A DNA stretch of 64,000 nucleotides from Aphis gossypii (taxonomy: Eukaryota > Arthropoda > Insecta > Hemiptera > Aphididae). Positions 1-12,500 of the stretch are shown here, piece by piece. Position 1 is the first letter of the stretch; each line of letters begins with the position of its first letter. Below the pieces are notes generated by a model. That model searched no databases and was not told the origin of the DNA. It worked only from the letters and a program-made list of their open reading frames with translations. The position numbers were made by a program, and so were the translations under genes. The DNA is taken from contig NC_065531.1 in assembly GCF_020184175.1 (NCBI RefSeq), positions 23,705,213 to 23,769,212 of the forward strand, read 5' to 3'.

Positions 1-1878
1 ATTATTTCATTTGAGTATTTTTGATGTATTAATAATATGAGTAATTGAAAGTATAATCTTAAACTTACCAACATCTTTTTAACTGACCAGGATGCAATAA
101 TCAATGATAGAGTTACCGATATCATTGAGAATATTTAACTGGCTTTGTGCAATTTGATGATGTCGATCAAGGAGCGGCTGTGGAAATCCCTAATTAGGTG
201 CTCTTTAAGGACTCGGAAGTGGAAAATGTGTTCGAAAACCTGGTTAGCTGGTTAAAATAGTTTTCAAGCAGATTTCAAAAGTGTCTAGAAAAATCATAAA
301 AAAGTGAAGGAAAAACGATAATTTTTACGCAAGATACCTAGTTTTCGACAAAATCGATTTTTTTATATAGTTGTATTACAAAAACTAATCACTGTAAATA
401 CTTTAATTTTTCATCAAATGTTTATTTTAGCGTTATCTGTACAAGATTGAATTTTCAAAATATTCTGGCTTTTTTTGAGCGATTTATAGACACTAAAATT
501 TTCGGTTTTTTTTGTTTTTTGAAATATTAAAAAAATTTGGATACCCAAAAGAACTTAAAAATTTAATACAATAATAATACAATCTTATAAGTTGTCCTTA
601 TTGCAGTTAAACATAATCAAAAATTGATAGTTATAGTTATAATTTATTATTATAATTATAGTTTATAATTAAGCGTTTCAAGTTCAGATTATTACGAAAT
701 ATGTCAAAATCGTGAAAATTTACAAGTAATTTTGTAGTTGAAAATTCATAAATTTTTTAGTGTTTAGAATGGCTAAGGATAAAAATCCAATACAAAGTTT
801 CCATTAGGTTTTTTCTTTAGATACAAAGAAAACTCGATCATCATTATAGAAAAAAAATGTTATGAGCGTCTGAATTTTAAATTTTTACGTAATCACACGT
901 AACGATAACGATTTATTTTCAAACGATTTTAAATATTTGTTATTATTCAAAAAGTATAAGCAGTGGTTACTTGAAATTTTCATCAGTTATTTTAAGGCGA
1001 TTTATAAGCATTTGAAATATTCGTTTTTTTTTTTGTTTCTATCAATATTTTTTGAATTCTATTTTTATAAGTTAAAAATCGCTAATTGGTACCTATCTTG
1101 GATGTTAATACGTTATTTATTTTCACCATTAGTGAAAAAAGTGAAAAAAGAATCTTCTATACAGTAACGTACCTATTTTACCTATACGTAACGCCGTGTT
1201 ATAATTCATAAAGATGCAGCGTCTCAACGATGATATTATATAGGTTCAATGTAACCCCCTGATCTGGTCTAAAGATTAAAAAATAAAAATATTGTTAAGA
1301 GATCGTGAGTTATGATATCTATAATATAATGGACATAAAAAATATAATCATTGATGAATAGACAAATAGAATTTTTAAATGTACTCAAGGATTTTGTTTT
1401 AAGTTTTTTAGACAGGTCTTTATGTAATTTGTCTTGTGGTGAAATTCTTTTCAAATGAGACGTACCTTATTTTATTGTAAATTTTTTTTTTTTAAATTTT
1501 AATGTTTAAATAAATCGAAATTCTAACAAGAAGTTTCTGAAACCTTCAGTTATTATTTGTGATAATAAGTTAGATTAGGAGATATGGCGACTGTAATAAT
1601 TTAAAAACTATAGTAATTAACTCTTTATTTATTAAAATTGATTAGTGTTAGAGTATAATTATAAGTATACTGAACGAAATATGTATAAAATATTTCTTTT
1701 TAAAACTTCATCATATTATTATGTCATTGTAAAAAAACACAGAGGTCGATTCGTCGAGGAAGACCGTTCACCGCGAAATATGCGTTACCAATGTTATCAT
1801 AATCATAATAAAATCTATTAAATTATAATATTATTTAATTTATAGTATAACTTTATTGTTGTTTTTAATTATTGTGAT
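1..1878. other. AT-rich non-coding sequence
   Basis: No convincing gene. The 76-residue open frame at 937-1167 is low-complexity Phe/Lys/Tyr-rich and probably chance. About 290-470 resembles, in inverted orientation, the segment near 41930-42200 (shared text around the AAAATCGATTTTTT-type stretch and the following TGTATTACAAAAACTAATCACTG-like stretch), so it is probably a dispersed aphid-type repeat. Confidence 0.5.
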
Positions 1879-1995
1879 ATGCTTGCCCCGAAGCAAATGA
1901 TACTTCGTTGTCTCATTGATGCCATTAATTTGAAATCGCGATCGTACCGTATAAACACTATCAAACAACGCATCCAAACGAATCCTGATTTGAAC
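1879..1995 (+). CDS. Candidate first coding exon, unknown gene
   Basis: An ATG at 1879 opens 39 codons that end exactly at a GTAAGG splice donor (1996). The codon use is mixed and protein-like (Met-Leu-Ala-Pro start, several Arg, Lys and Gln), unlike the flanking AT-rich DNA. I found no matching second exon downstream; the nearest polypyrimidine-AG acceptor (about 2034) leads quickly to a stop. It could be the 5' exon of a gene fragment or chance. No family recognised. Confidence 0.3.
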
Positions 1996-3546
1996 GTAAG
2001 GCAATAGCGGTTTTTGTTGGTGATTTTATTTCCAGTTCGATTTTAATTTTAATTAGTTTCTCTGTTTTATCCGTTGTATTAACGAGCTATAACTATATCA
2101 CAGATTTTTTAACGGACAGAAATTCAAATACTAAATGTAACCAAAACGGTCATGTTTTTTTCTCCATCGATTACGGTTTACGGTTACATGAAAATCTGAT
2201 TGGAAAAACTTGAATTTAAAATTAAATTAGTGAAATTAATTAGGGTCTCTAGATTTTTTGTTCGGCATTTTTTTGAACGTATTTGTATTTCGAATACGGC
2301 TTTACAAGATTACAAACAGAATGTTTTTTCTATGGTCAGGTTAATAGATTTTTTGAACATTCATCGTCTTTATACAGTCTTCATGCATGGTCCGTAAAAC
2401 TATATAAACTACCAAACGTTGAATCTTGCACACAGTTCGCCGCATTGCAGCAGTAGACCACCTTTCAACAAAAACAACAAACTTAATTACAATAATAATT
2501 TACGATACCTAATCTACCTAATAATTCTACGTATAAACCTACACGTTAAATAGTAAAACTAGTTATTTTAATTATTGTACATCGTCAATTTAATATTGAC
2601 TTGACCTTGTGTCCGACGATAATAGATTTCCCCACTAGCCAGCCTAGTGTTTTTCAGAACATAGTATTAATTTATACTTGCATATAGGTATTTTATGTTG
2701 TACGCAGACGCATTCCGGCATTCGTGTACTTATTGCGCTGAAAACAAATTTTAAATAAAATGTAATCAGTAGCCACATTTGAGCTCACTATTATGTTTGA
2801 CTATAAATATGAGTACCTTCATAAATGTTAGTTTAATATTATAAAATAATATTATAGAATAAGAAAGGTTTTGGATAATAGTTCCGTTGATAACGGTTAA
2901 ATTATAAGGCATATAATATAATATTATATACTAGTCTATAGAAAATTTCAGTTGGAAAATTCGAAATACCGATGTACCTTACAACCACGCAAAACAGTTG
3001 TTCTATAAGATACAACGGGCAAAGACGACGGAAAGTACACCATACAACCTAGTCATGACGGGCATATAAAATAAGCGGCTGTACATTCAAATACAAGGCG
3101 CGATGCCTATGCCGCCTGTTGTCGGCATAGTTTATAAAGACAAGGATGTTGGAAATGCTATTGTGTTTGAGTATACTGGAAAAGAATTATATTTGTTACA
3201 AAATTGGTTGTATTATGTGGTTGGGATATAACCATTGAACTAGTATAACAAAATATATAATATACACGTATCGTTGATTGATAAATCGAAATTTAAATAT
3301 TTTTATTTTGACGAAAATTTGTTAACATAATAATTATTATCATGTATAAATAATAAATATATAAATTAAATATCACAATCTACGTACTATATTATACATT
3401 AAAAAATAGAAAAATCTTAAGTGTATTTTCTTTTCAGTTGTCACCTAGGAACTACCATGTTTATTTAATAAATTAATCTTTGATAAACACAATAAATAAA
3501 TACTTCAGGACTCAGGTTAAGTAAATGTTAGTGTGCATTTGAATTT
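1996..3546. other. Non-coding upstream region
   Basis: No gene seen. The sequence is AT-rich with a few moderately GC-rich patches (about 2980-3130). The downstream part is presumably the promoter or 5' UTR of the coiled-coil gene that starts at 3547, but no clear core promoter element stands out. Confidence 0.4.
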
Positions 3547-6500
3547 ATGGATACTATTAAAAAGTATTTTACTCGGTCTATTATAGACAATGGAAATAAA
3601 TCAATGGATGGAAATGATGAATCAAGTTCTAATACAATTTGTAACAATACTCAAAATAAAGAGGTATGTTTTATAGTAATAATAAAAGAAAGGGTCATAA
3701 ATTTAAATTATTAAAAGTTAAAATATTAATTGTTAATTATCTAGAATGAGATGATCATTTCAACTTGTTCTGACATGACAAGTATTCAACATACAAACAA
3801 GCATCTTTTACATAAAATAAAAGTAAGTTAAAGTAGTTGGAATTATCTTATACATAATTTTTTATAAATATTTAAATAGAGTTTAGAAGAAGAAAATGAC
3901 CGTTTGTTATCTATAATTGAAAACAAAAATATTATAAAGAATGTAAAATGTAATTGTAATGTTGTTAAGAACATACCAGACTTTAATACCAGACAAATAA
4001 TAAAATCATCAAGTATAACAAGTATATTATGTTATCGAATATTATAATATACTAGTATTTATTAATATTGTTAATTAACATTCTAGAAAACAAAGAGTTT
4101 TCTGAACTCAAAAAATTGAATGATAAATGCAATTCATTAAATAAAAAGAATTGCAATTATCGAAATAAAATTATGCAATTAAAAAACGATCTGCAAACTA
4201 CTCAAAATGTAAGAATGATTTTTAATGGGAATTGAATTATAAATAGACTAAAACAGTATTGATGATTTATAATATAGGCTTTATCTAATGAAATTGGAGA
4301 TCCAGCAGTGATGAAAACAGTTTTAATGGGCACAGGATCTTCAAATTATATAGGACGTGCTCAAAAAATATTGGTCTTGCAGCAGAAAGTAAACGAGCTG
4401 CAAGCGAAACAAAGTGATTCAAAAACCAAAGAACTGCATGATTTAACTGGTATTATTATTATAGTTTTGATATAATATATACCTACTGTGGTATACCGGT
4501 ATTTCAGTATACGCGGTATAACCAACTAGGTAAGTTTTACCCCCGTATTCTCTAGTTAATGACACTCTCTAAAATGAATTAGAATGGCACTGTTAACTAG
4601 GGAGGTACGATGGGTTTGCGGTAAATCAACTATGCCTTACCCTCGTACTCTTTAGTTAATGACACTCTCTAAAATGAATTAGAATGGCACTGTTAACTAA
4701 CGATGTACGATGGTGTGCGCTTGTCGATTCTTCGCTCCTTTATAGTGGAAATGACTCGAAGATTACTTATACCCGTGGTACGTATATCTCGGCGCTGTTT
4801 CCTATATAAAGGTAGGAACGCAAGGAAGACTTAAATGATATCCAACTCGGGTTGTCCTGGTCGGAAACACTTTTTATTAAACTCAAAAACATAAAATAAA
4901 CAATCAAAAATTCTATTTATTTAGTCCGTACTATAACCGCCGTTTCACACGTGCGATCGTCGTACCTACACTCTCGCCGACTCACTCAGCGACAGCGGGA
5001 CTCCCCCTTGCCCGTGCGTACGGCGGTCTTATATACAAAATTTGTCTTGTCGCCTCAGCACATTTTGCTTCACCGGCCTCTCCCGTGTTTTATTAAAAAA
5101 TATTTTTCTTTATACATATTAAGTAATAATTTGGACGACTGTCTACAATATACGACAGTCCCCGTTGTTTTTATTAAAAAAAATGCCCTCATTTTTTAAG
5201 AATACATTAAGGATTTCTTAATACTATGTTAATTACTATACTATATTATAACTAGGTTACTATTTGTTTTTTTTTTTTTTATTGACTATAAATTATGCTT
5301 ATCTGTTAGTTTTATCCCATTAATAATTAATTATATTTAATACGTTCCTATAAGTTATAACTGTCTTGTTGATTGGTCCTTCTCTGTGGTGGCAATCGGC
5401 TTCTTAGAGAATTTTCTCGGTTTAAGACTTAATATTTTTATTCAGAAAAAAAGCAATAAATTATTGTTTTTATTTCTTTATAGATTATTAATTGTCCTCT
5501 GTATGTTCTGTAGTTTTTGAATGGCCATGGTAACTATTGAAGTCGTGTCCTTATGGCCGAATTATTATAAGGATATTTCTATAAAGGTACTAGTGACGAT
5601 TGACGATCACGGTTCTGCGGTGGCAGTGAATATGCTATTCTGCTTCCCGTCATATAAATTATTTATATTTATAATTATATTTTGTAATCTTATTGATATA
5701 GGTACATGGAATCTTCAATTTTATATTCGTGTGCTGTTTTTTTTTTCTTTCATACGTAAAATTAGTTTGTTGTTCATTTGTAATATTATTGGTTTAATGC
5801 TGATTGTCTACTTTGAAAAAAAAAATATTAAGTTTTTCCCTTGTCTCTGATGGTTTTGTGTTTCGTTGTCGATGTTGAGAATACATTCTTTTTTTTTTAT
5901 TAATTTTTTTTTATATATGATATAATACTATGCTATTTCAGTTTGTATATTTTTTTTATTTAAAACTAATGTCTTATTTCTAGGTTAGTGGTTTTGCTAA
6001 GATTATACTAGATTACTTATTTTAAAAAAAAAAATACTTACATATTATGAACTCAAGTTGTATTAGACTTGTGCGTTAAGAGGGGGAAAAGATAATACGA
6101 TTTATATTATGTATTTAACGTTTTATGGCTATTTGTTATGTAGTTTGTTGTTTTTTTTTTTTTTATATATATATCAAGGATACTATTCTAGGGACTCGAT
6201 GAATTTTACAAGGTTTTCGAAACCCTCTCGGATTTTTTCCTCAATTTTTTTTTATTCTTCTTCTGTCTTCTCTGTTGGTGTCTGTTTTTAGGATTGATCC
6301 CGTTTTCAATTTTTTTTATGTTTCCTTTTACCCTTTTTATTGCATTTTGTAATTTCTGTATCTTTTTTTTTTGATCGAATTTTTCGATGTCGTTCATCTG
6401 TAAATATTTATGTATATTATGTGTGTTGCATGAGTGTGTATGTTGTTTTTGTAGCTTGTTTTTTTTTTTCCTTTTTTTTTTTTTATATAATTTATGTTAA

Positions 6501-9500
6501 TTCGTTACGATATTTGGTGATGTTCTTTTTTTTTTTTTATATCCTTGCTGGTATTGGTGGGGGATTTAGTAAATCTACTTTTATTAGGACTGGGAATAAT
6601 TTGAATGCTAAAAATACTATTGCTATGGTCAGCGTTGTTAACCATGTTAAATAAATTACGTCACCTATGAAGTCGTTGAGTAGTGGTTGCGGCATTTTTT
6701 CTAAGATAACCTTTTTGAAATATTCTTCGGGATCTTTTAACTGTCTAGTAATATGGTAATTTGGAATTTCTTTAGTCCAATTTTCGTTTAATATTTCGCT
6801 TAAATTGGAGAAGAATATATTTTGATCTTTCTGTGCTTCGTGACCTATATTTAAAGACTTTATGTTTGTCCAGGACGTTGGTAATATTCTGTGTATAGTA
6901 AATTTATTTAAGTTGCTAAGTTCGCATGGAAACATTTTTGGAATGAGTATTTTCCCGTTCCTTAAAAGCTCGTAGTTGCAGGGCAAGGAATATTGTAAAA
7001 TAAATGTTTTAATGTCCCCTTGTCCGGAAAAGCTGTCTGGTTTAATTATCATTTTTTCCATTTTGTGTTTTGAATTTTTATTTACTATATGTAGTTTTTC
7101 GGGTGTGTTTTCTATTACAGATTTCGAGTTACTAAAAAATGTAGTATTTAAATTTGATTCTGTTTTATTTGCACTTTCAATATCTTCGTATATATGTTCT
7201 CTTTTTGTTGTCTCGGTATGATCTCAGTTTTTAAGTTGTTATATTTGTTATCAGGGTCTTGTTCTAAATTATTTTGATATAAATTATTGCTAGTGTTTAA
7301 ACATTTATCTGCCTGAGTTATTAATTTATTTGCGTTATTTCCTAATATGTTAGATATTTTTAAAAGGTCGTTAGCAGTTGTTTTTGATTTATTATTAGCG
7401 CTATTACTTGTTTCCGGACTTGAATCACTTAAATTGCTTTTTATAAGTAATTCATTAATATCAATTCTATCTGTTATTGAATTTTTTTGAACTTGGTATT
7501 TTTGTGGCTCGCTTAAGGTTTCTTCTATGTCGTCTAATTCTATTATCCCCTTATAATATTTAGATAATCTAGCCCTTAGGTTATCTACGGTTCCTACACT
7601 TTTTAATTGTTTAGATTTGCATGCTTCAATGAGATTTGGTTTCTTTTGTAAATAGATATCTGTTAATTTTGTAATTTTTTCCCCAAAAGCTATAAGATGT
7701 TCGTCATTCATATCATAATAAAATTAATTTACTTAACTTATACTTAAAACTAACTATTTAATTTTATTTAATTTAAATTTAAATTTTTGCGGTCATCTAT
7801 TATGAAAAAAAAATCCTGTCTAAAGAAAAATAATGTCTAAAAAAAAAATCCTGTCTAAAAAAATTCTAGTCTACAATCCTAATATTAATATCTATGTATA
7901 TTACAAATAGTTGCTCACCTTGACGTATACGTCGTATTGACTGTAGACGGTTCGCAAAATTGTACTCACGTGGCACAAGCGTTGTCTTGTCGCAAGACAA
8001 AATCGAGCGTGTATTTGTTACCTACACGGTATACGTACAAACACACAAAATCGCGTTCTGGGTTTCTACCGAAACGTACACAATAATTGTCGTACTTCAC
8101 TTGTACCAAAAAAAAAAATTGGGTGTGAATCCAGACCACACGTAAAATTGTTGTACTTCTCGTACATATACACTTCGAAAAAAAAAATAAACGTGCCAAG
8201 GTTGAGGTACCAGGGCACACGCACAAAAAAAATTGTCTCTGACCGTGGATAAAAACCCCGTTGGGCGCCACTTTGTGGTATACCGGTATTTCAGTATACG
8301 CGGTATAACCAACTAGGTAAGTTTTACCCCCGTATTCTCTAGTTAATGACACTCTCTAAAATGAATTAGAATGGCACTGTTAACTAGGGAGGTACGATGG
8401 GTTTGCGGTAAATCAACTATGCCTTACCCTCGTACTCTTTAGTTAATGACACTCTCTAAAATGAATTAGAATGGCACTGTTAACTAACGATGTACGATGG
8501 TGTGCGCTTGTCGATTCTTCGCTCCTTTATAGTGGAAATGACTCGAAGATTACTTATACCCGTGGTACGTATATCTCGGCGCTGTTTCCTATATAAAGGT
8601 AGGAACGCAAGGAAGACTTAAATGATATCCAACTCGGGTTGTCCTGGTCGGAAACACTTTTTATTAAACTCAAAAACATAAAATAAACAATCAAAAATTC
8701 TATTTATTTAGTCCGTACTATAACCGCCGTTTCACACGTGCGATCGTCGTACCTACACTCTCGCCGACTCACTCAGCGACAGCGGGACTCCCCCTTGCCC
8801 GTGCGTACGGCGGTCTTATATACAAAATTTGTCTTGTCGCCTCAGCACATTTTGCTTCACCGGCCTCTCCCGTGTTTTATTAAAAAATATTTTTCTTTAT
8901 ACATATTAAGTAATAATTTGGACGACTGTCTACAATATACGACACTACTTATAAAATGCTCTTTATGGGAAATATTTTTGTTCAGTTATGCTCAGAACTT
9001 GAATCTTGATGATTTGTATTTTTTAGAAATTTTCAACTATAATACATTATTTTTTTGTGTAATAAGAATATTTAATAAACTTAAGTTCAGTAAATAAGTT
9101 AAACTATACCAAATTTCTCTTTTTTTGACATATTATGTAGGTATGACAATTCTTTTATAAACACCCATTATTAATAGACATTTTCTAAATCTATTGTTTT
9201 GAAAATACTTTTTTTACATAATTTCCAATTAAAATAAAACAATATTTTTTATCGTTATAATTTTTATTTTTAACTTTTTTGAATGAAAATATACATTTTT
9301 TATTTCATATTCCATTTTTTGACATTCCATATCCACAAATAGAGAATTCTGCTGTAAGTTGACATAATTATTTGAATTCTAAGTTAAGTTCCATTAATCC
9401 AACTGTTTTAAAATTAAACAATTTACTATAGGATTTAAGCCACCTAAGAAAAAAAAATTACAGATAAAATAAAAACAATTGCACAAAACTCCCAAAAAAA

Positions 9501-12500
9501 TTCAATTAAGACTTTTTTTAGTACCAATTTAAAATGTTTATTTATATTATGACATTATTTATAACTATAATAATTAATAAGATTCATAACTTTTAATTTT
9601 TAATATAACAGTGTTATTATTATTATACCAAAATTTCTGCAATGTTTTTGTTGCAATAAATTGACATGGATCAATGGATCCAAATATTTAAGTTTAGGTT
9701 AGCAAGTGGTATGGTACAGGGGGATACCCCGCAAAATGAGAATTAGTTACTCTGGTTACCCAGTGGGGGATATAAATTGGAAAACATAATTTCCTCGACG
9801 GTGAGGGGGGTACACTTACCAACGTTATTAAACTTACTAGTAAAAAAAACACCAAGGGGGGGATCTATCCCCCATATCCCCCCCGTAAATACGCCACTGT
9901 GCTTACCTAAACTGTAATTACTTATAACTTTAGTCAGAATTTTAGTTTTTATTTATTAAAATTGAAGTACTCCAAAAAACATTCTGCTTTAGAATATGAA
10001 ATAAAAATTGTAAATGTTGTGAAAAATATTCTTATAACAAATGTTAACTATTCGCCGTCATCGCATAAATAAATTATAAAACAACAACCTTTTGGTCTTT
10101 AACAATACGTTTATTACAAAGACTAACAAACACATTAAGAAAATATAACATAAGGAAAACGCGTAGCCGAAGTTACACACTCTACGCCACGACACTACTG
10201 CTGCCACCGAGAGAACGCTACTCTCTAGCTCCACTCGGCTCCTTCCACATCTCAGGGGACGGTCCCGCGTAGGCAAGACCGACCCGCTATCTAGGGGAGT
10301 TTACAAGCGACCATCCTGGCACTCTGTCGTCCCCGACAGATGTCGTCACTCCTACTCATACATTTTATCTTAAAAATTTCCTTATAAATTATACTGTATA
10401 TAAAAAAAAATACAGTCTGAAATTTTAACAAAACAACAGTAGTAATAAACAATCAACCCTTAGACATGTTACAACAAAATATATATATGAAAGAAAATTA
10501 AATCAACAGTAGTAATAATTGACTCTTAGACATATTACAACAAAATCTATATATATAAGAGAAAGTATACTTTACCAATAATCAACGTACAGCCAAAACT
10601 ACCGTACGGATTTATTTGAAATTTTCAGGATATGTACTTATTACTATGTATAGGCGCACTAAGAAAGGATTTTTCGAAATTCTCATTTTAAAGGGTTGCT
10701 CAAACGAGGAATTTGAGATTTACGATGGAAATTTTGTTTTTAATTTTTGTTTATAAATGGTTGCTATAACAACTTGATTTATGTGTTAACACATTTATCA
10801 CTTTATTATTACAACTAATTATTATGTATAAAAACATGATAACATGAAGTCGTAAAATACCCTACGCATTTACGCATACACGAGGACAAGGTGTTTTACT
10901 TATTATTTTCGAATATTAATTATTAATGCGTCTTCATATGCGCACCCCAGTTTATGTATGGTTATTTTTAATTCTTATCTAAAATTGTTTAAATTCTTAC
11001 AAATTAATAAAAACTTATTAATATGGTTGTCGAATGTGAGCTGGTGGCAGCAGGACAATTATTGTTGGTATTTATTGAGGTGTACCTCAATGATGAACTG
11101 TATGAAAAATTTGGATCAGAAAGTAACCAAGATTGCAAGTTAAAGCTCTGCACAAAAACGTAATAAACGTTATAGTTATCACTGGGAGCGCTAGAGGAGA
11201 TATAGTTTTAATCCCGAGAATTAAAAAATCCAACTGATTATCCCTTTGAATTAAAAAGAATACAATTCCCACTCAAAGTTTGCTTTGTTATGACTATTAA
11301 TAAGTCTCAAGGACAATCATTGAGCATGACAAGGATTGACTTGAGAGAAGAATGTTTTTCACATGGACAGTTCTATATCACATGTTCTAGAGTTAGCTCT
11401 GCCAGTAGTTTGGTTATTTAAGCCCTAAAAGGCAGTACCAAAAATACTGTTAATAAAGAGTTATTGAGATGAATAAAATATTTCAATATAAATATTTTTT
11501 TGTTTTTGGTTTTTATAACACCATAATGTAAAATAATTTTTTGTCAACAAATTACAATATTACAATACATGGGCAACCAAGGATAAACATAACATCTAAA
11601 AGCAGACTGTAATAAATATAAACTGATAAAATAAAAGTTATAGTAGGTAACACAAAAAAATGTACACGGTCAAAGCCGGGTTATTCAAGATTTTCGAGAA
11701 TCAAAGCCTAGGTTAGGATTATGTATTAATTGATTATATTAATCTACCGTATTATGTAAAACTTAGTATAACTTTGATACTTTATTAGAGTTAATCATAC
11801 ATTTACGTACAAACAGCACTAGGTCCGCGATCTACCGCAGGTAGATTGCCTACCTGATAATATACTGCTGCGAATCAGAATTTTTATTCCGGGCAACAGA
11901 AAACTTAAGATAAATCTAGAACATCATCCATCGAATATTAAAATCCGTATTGAACAAAGTCTGAGTTATATAGAATTGGCATTTTTAACGGGCAACGAAG
12001 TGCAAAACGAAGTGCGCAATACGAAGTCTGCCGGGTCAGCTATTATTAATAGGCCGCCTATTATTATTATTAATATAATATAAAAAAAATCTCGGTTTTC
12101 ACCTGAGGTGACTTTTGCGCGGGCAACGCCGGGTGGGACAGCTAGTACATATATAAAATCAAATCAAATCAACAGTAGTAATAATTGACTCTTAGACATA
12201 TTACAACAAAATACATATATGAAAGAAAATTAAATCAACAGTAGTAATAAACAATCAACCCTTGGAAGCAAAAGTCAGCCTTACCAAGTATAATCCCTCA
12301 TCCAGGCCGGCTTACGCACCACACGCCGAGAACGCCTATCGTCAGGAATAGGGGTGCCGGGTGTGTCTGGCATTTGGGAATCAGGTTGGTCTTCAATGAT
12401 GGGTACCCCAGTTTCTAGATCTCCTAATTCTCTTTCCTCTTCGCCATCAGACAGCAATTCTGTTTCCGGCTTGCCTTGATCTCCTTCCACTTCATCATCG

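Larger units (their letters stand above)
4487..8944 (-). mobile_element. Internally deleted, envelope-bearing LTR retrotransposon (errantivirus-like)
   Basis: Two direct 671-bp repeats (4487-5157 and 8274-8944) with TG...CA ends are flanked by the 4-bp TSD CTAC (4483-4486 and 8945-8948). The primer-binding site lies beside the right LTR on the minus strand, so the element reads right to left, antisense to the host gene. Only a gag 5' part and a short C-terminal envelope-like part remain. Protease, reverse transcriptase, RNase H and integrase are absent from the 3.1-kb interior. The LTRs look identical by eye, so insertion was recent although the element cannot be autonomous. It sits in intron 5 of the coiled-coil gene. 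Confidence 0.8.
10546..12145 (+). mobile_element. Helitron (1.6 kb) inserted in the Gypsy element
   Basis: Starts with TCTATATATATAAGAG and ends ...GGGACAGCTAG, so it has the 5'-TC and 3'-CTAG termini of Helitrons and lies between A (10545) and T (12146). The neighbouring repeat units show the uninterrupted text ACAACAAAATACATATA, which confirms both borders to the base. It carries a decayed helicase C-terminal piece and a GC-rich 3' end. Non-autonomous. Confidence 0.8.
10434..12270 (-). repeat. Tandem ~75-bp repeats in the Gypsy 3' region, split by a Helitron
   Basis: Units reading TCAACAGTAGTAATA followed by TTAGACATRTTACAACAAAA recur at about 10434, 10501, 12170 and 12236. The Helitron 10546-12145 sits inside one unit. 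Confidence 0.6.

Noticed and set aside
4951..5199. Open frame repeated at 8738-9097
   Set aside because: It is inside the LTR pair and identical in both copies up to the LTR end; not a gene.
5521..7221. Plus-strand Phe/Ile-rich frames in the errantivirus-like interior
   Set aside because: Antisense to the gag/env remnants and low complexity from T-rich DNA.
7960..8352. Open frames on both strands beside the right LTR
   Set aside because: They span leader and LTR sequence with no family resemblance.
9700..9900. G/C-run block considered as a complete hAT MITE
   Set aside because: Only one plausible end was found and no 8-bp duplication.
10058..10276. 72-codon minus frame, repeated at 17116-17334
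   Set aside because: It is LTR sequence of the Gypsy element.
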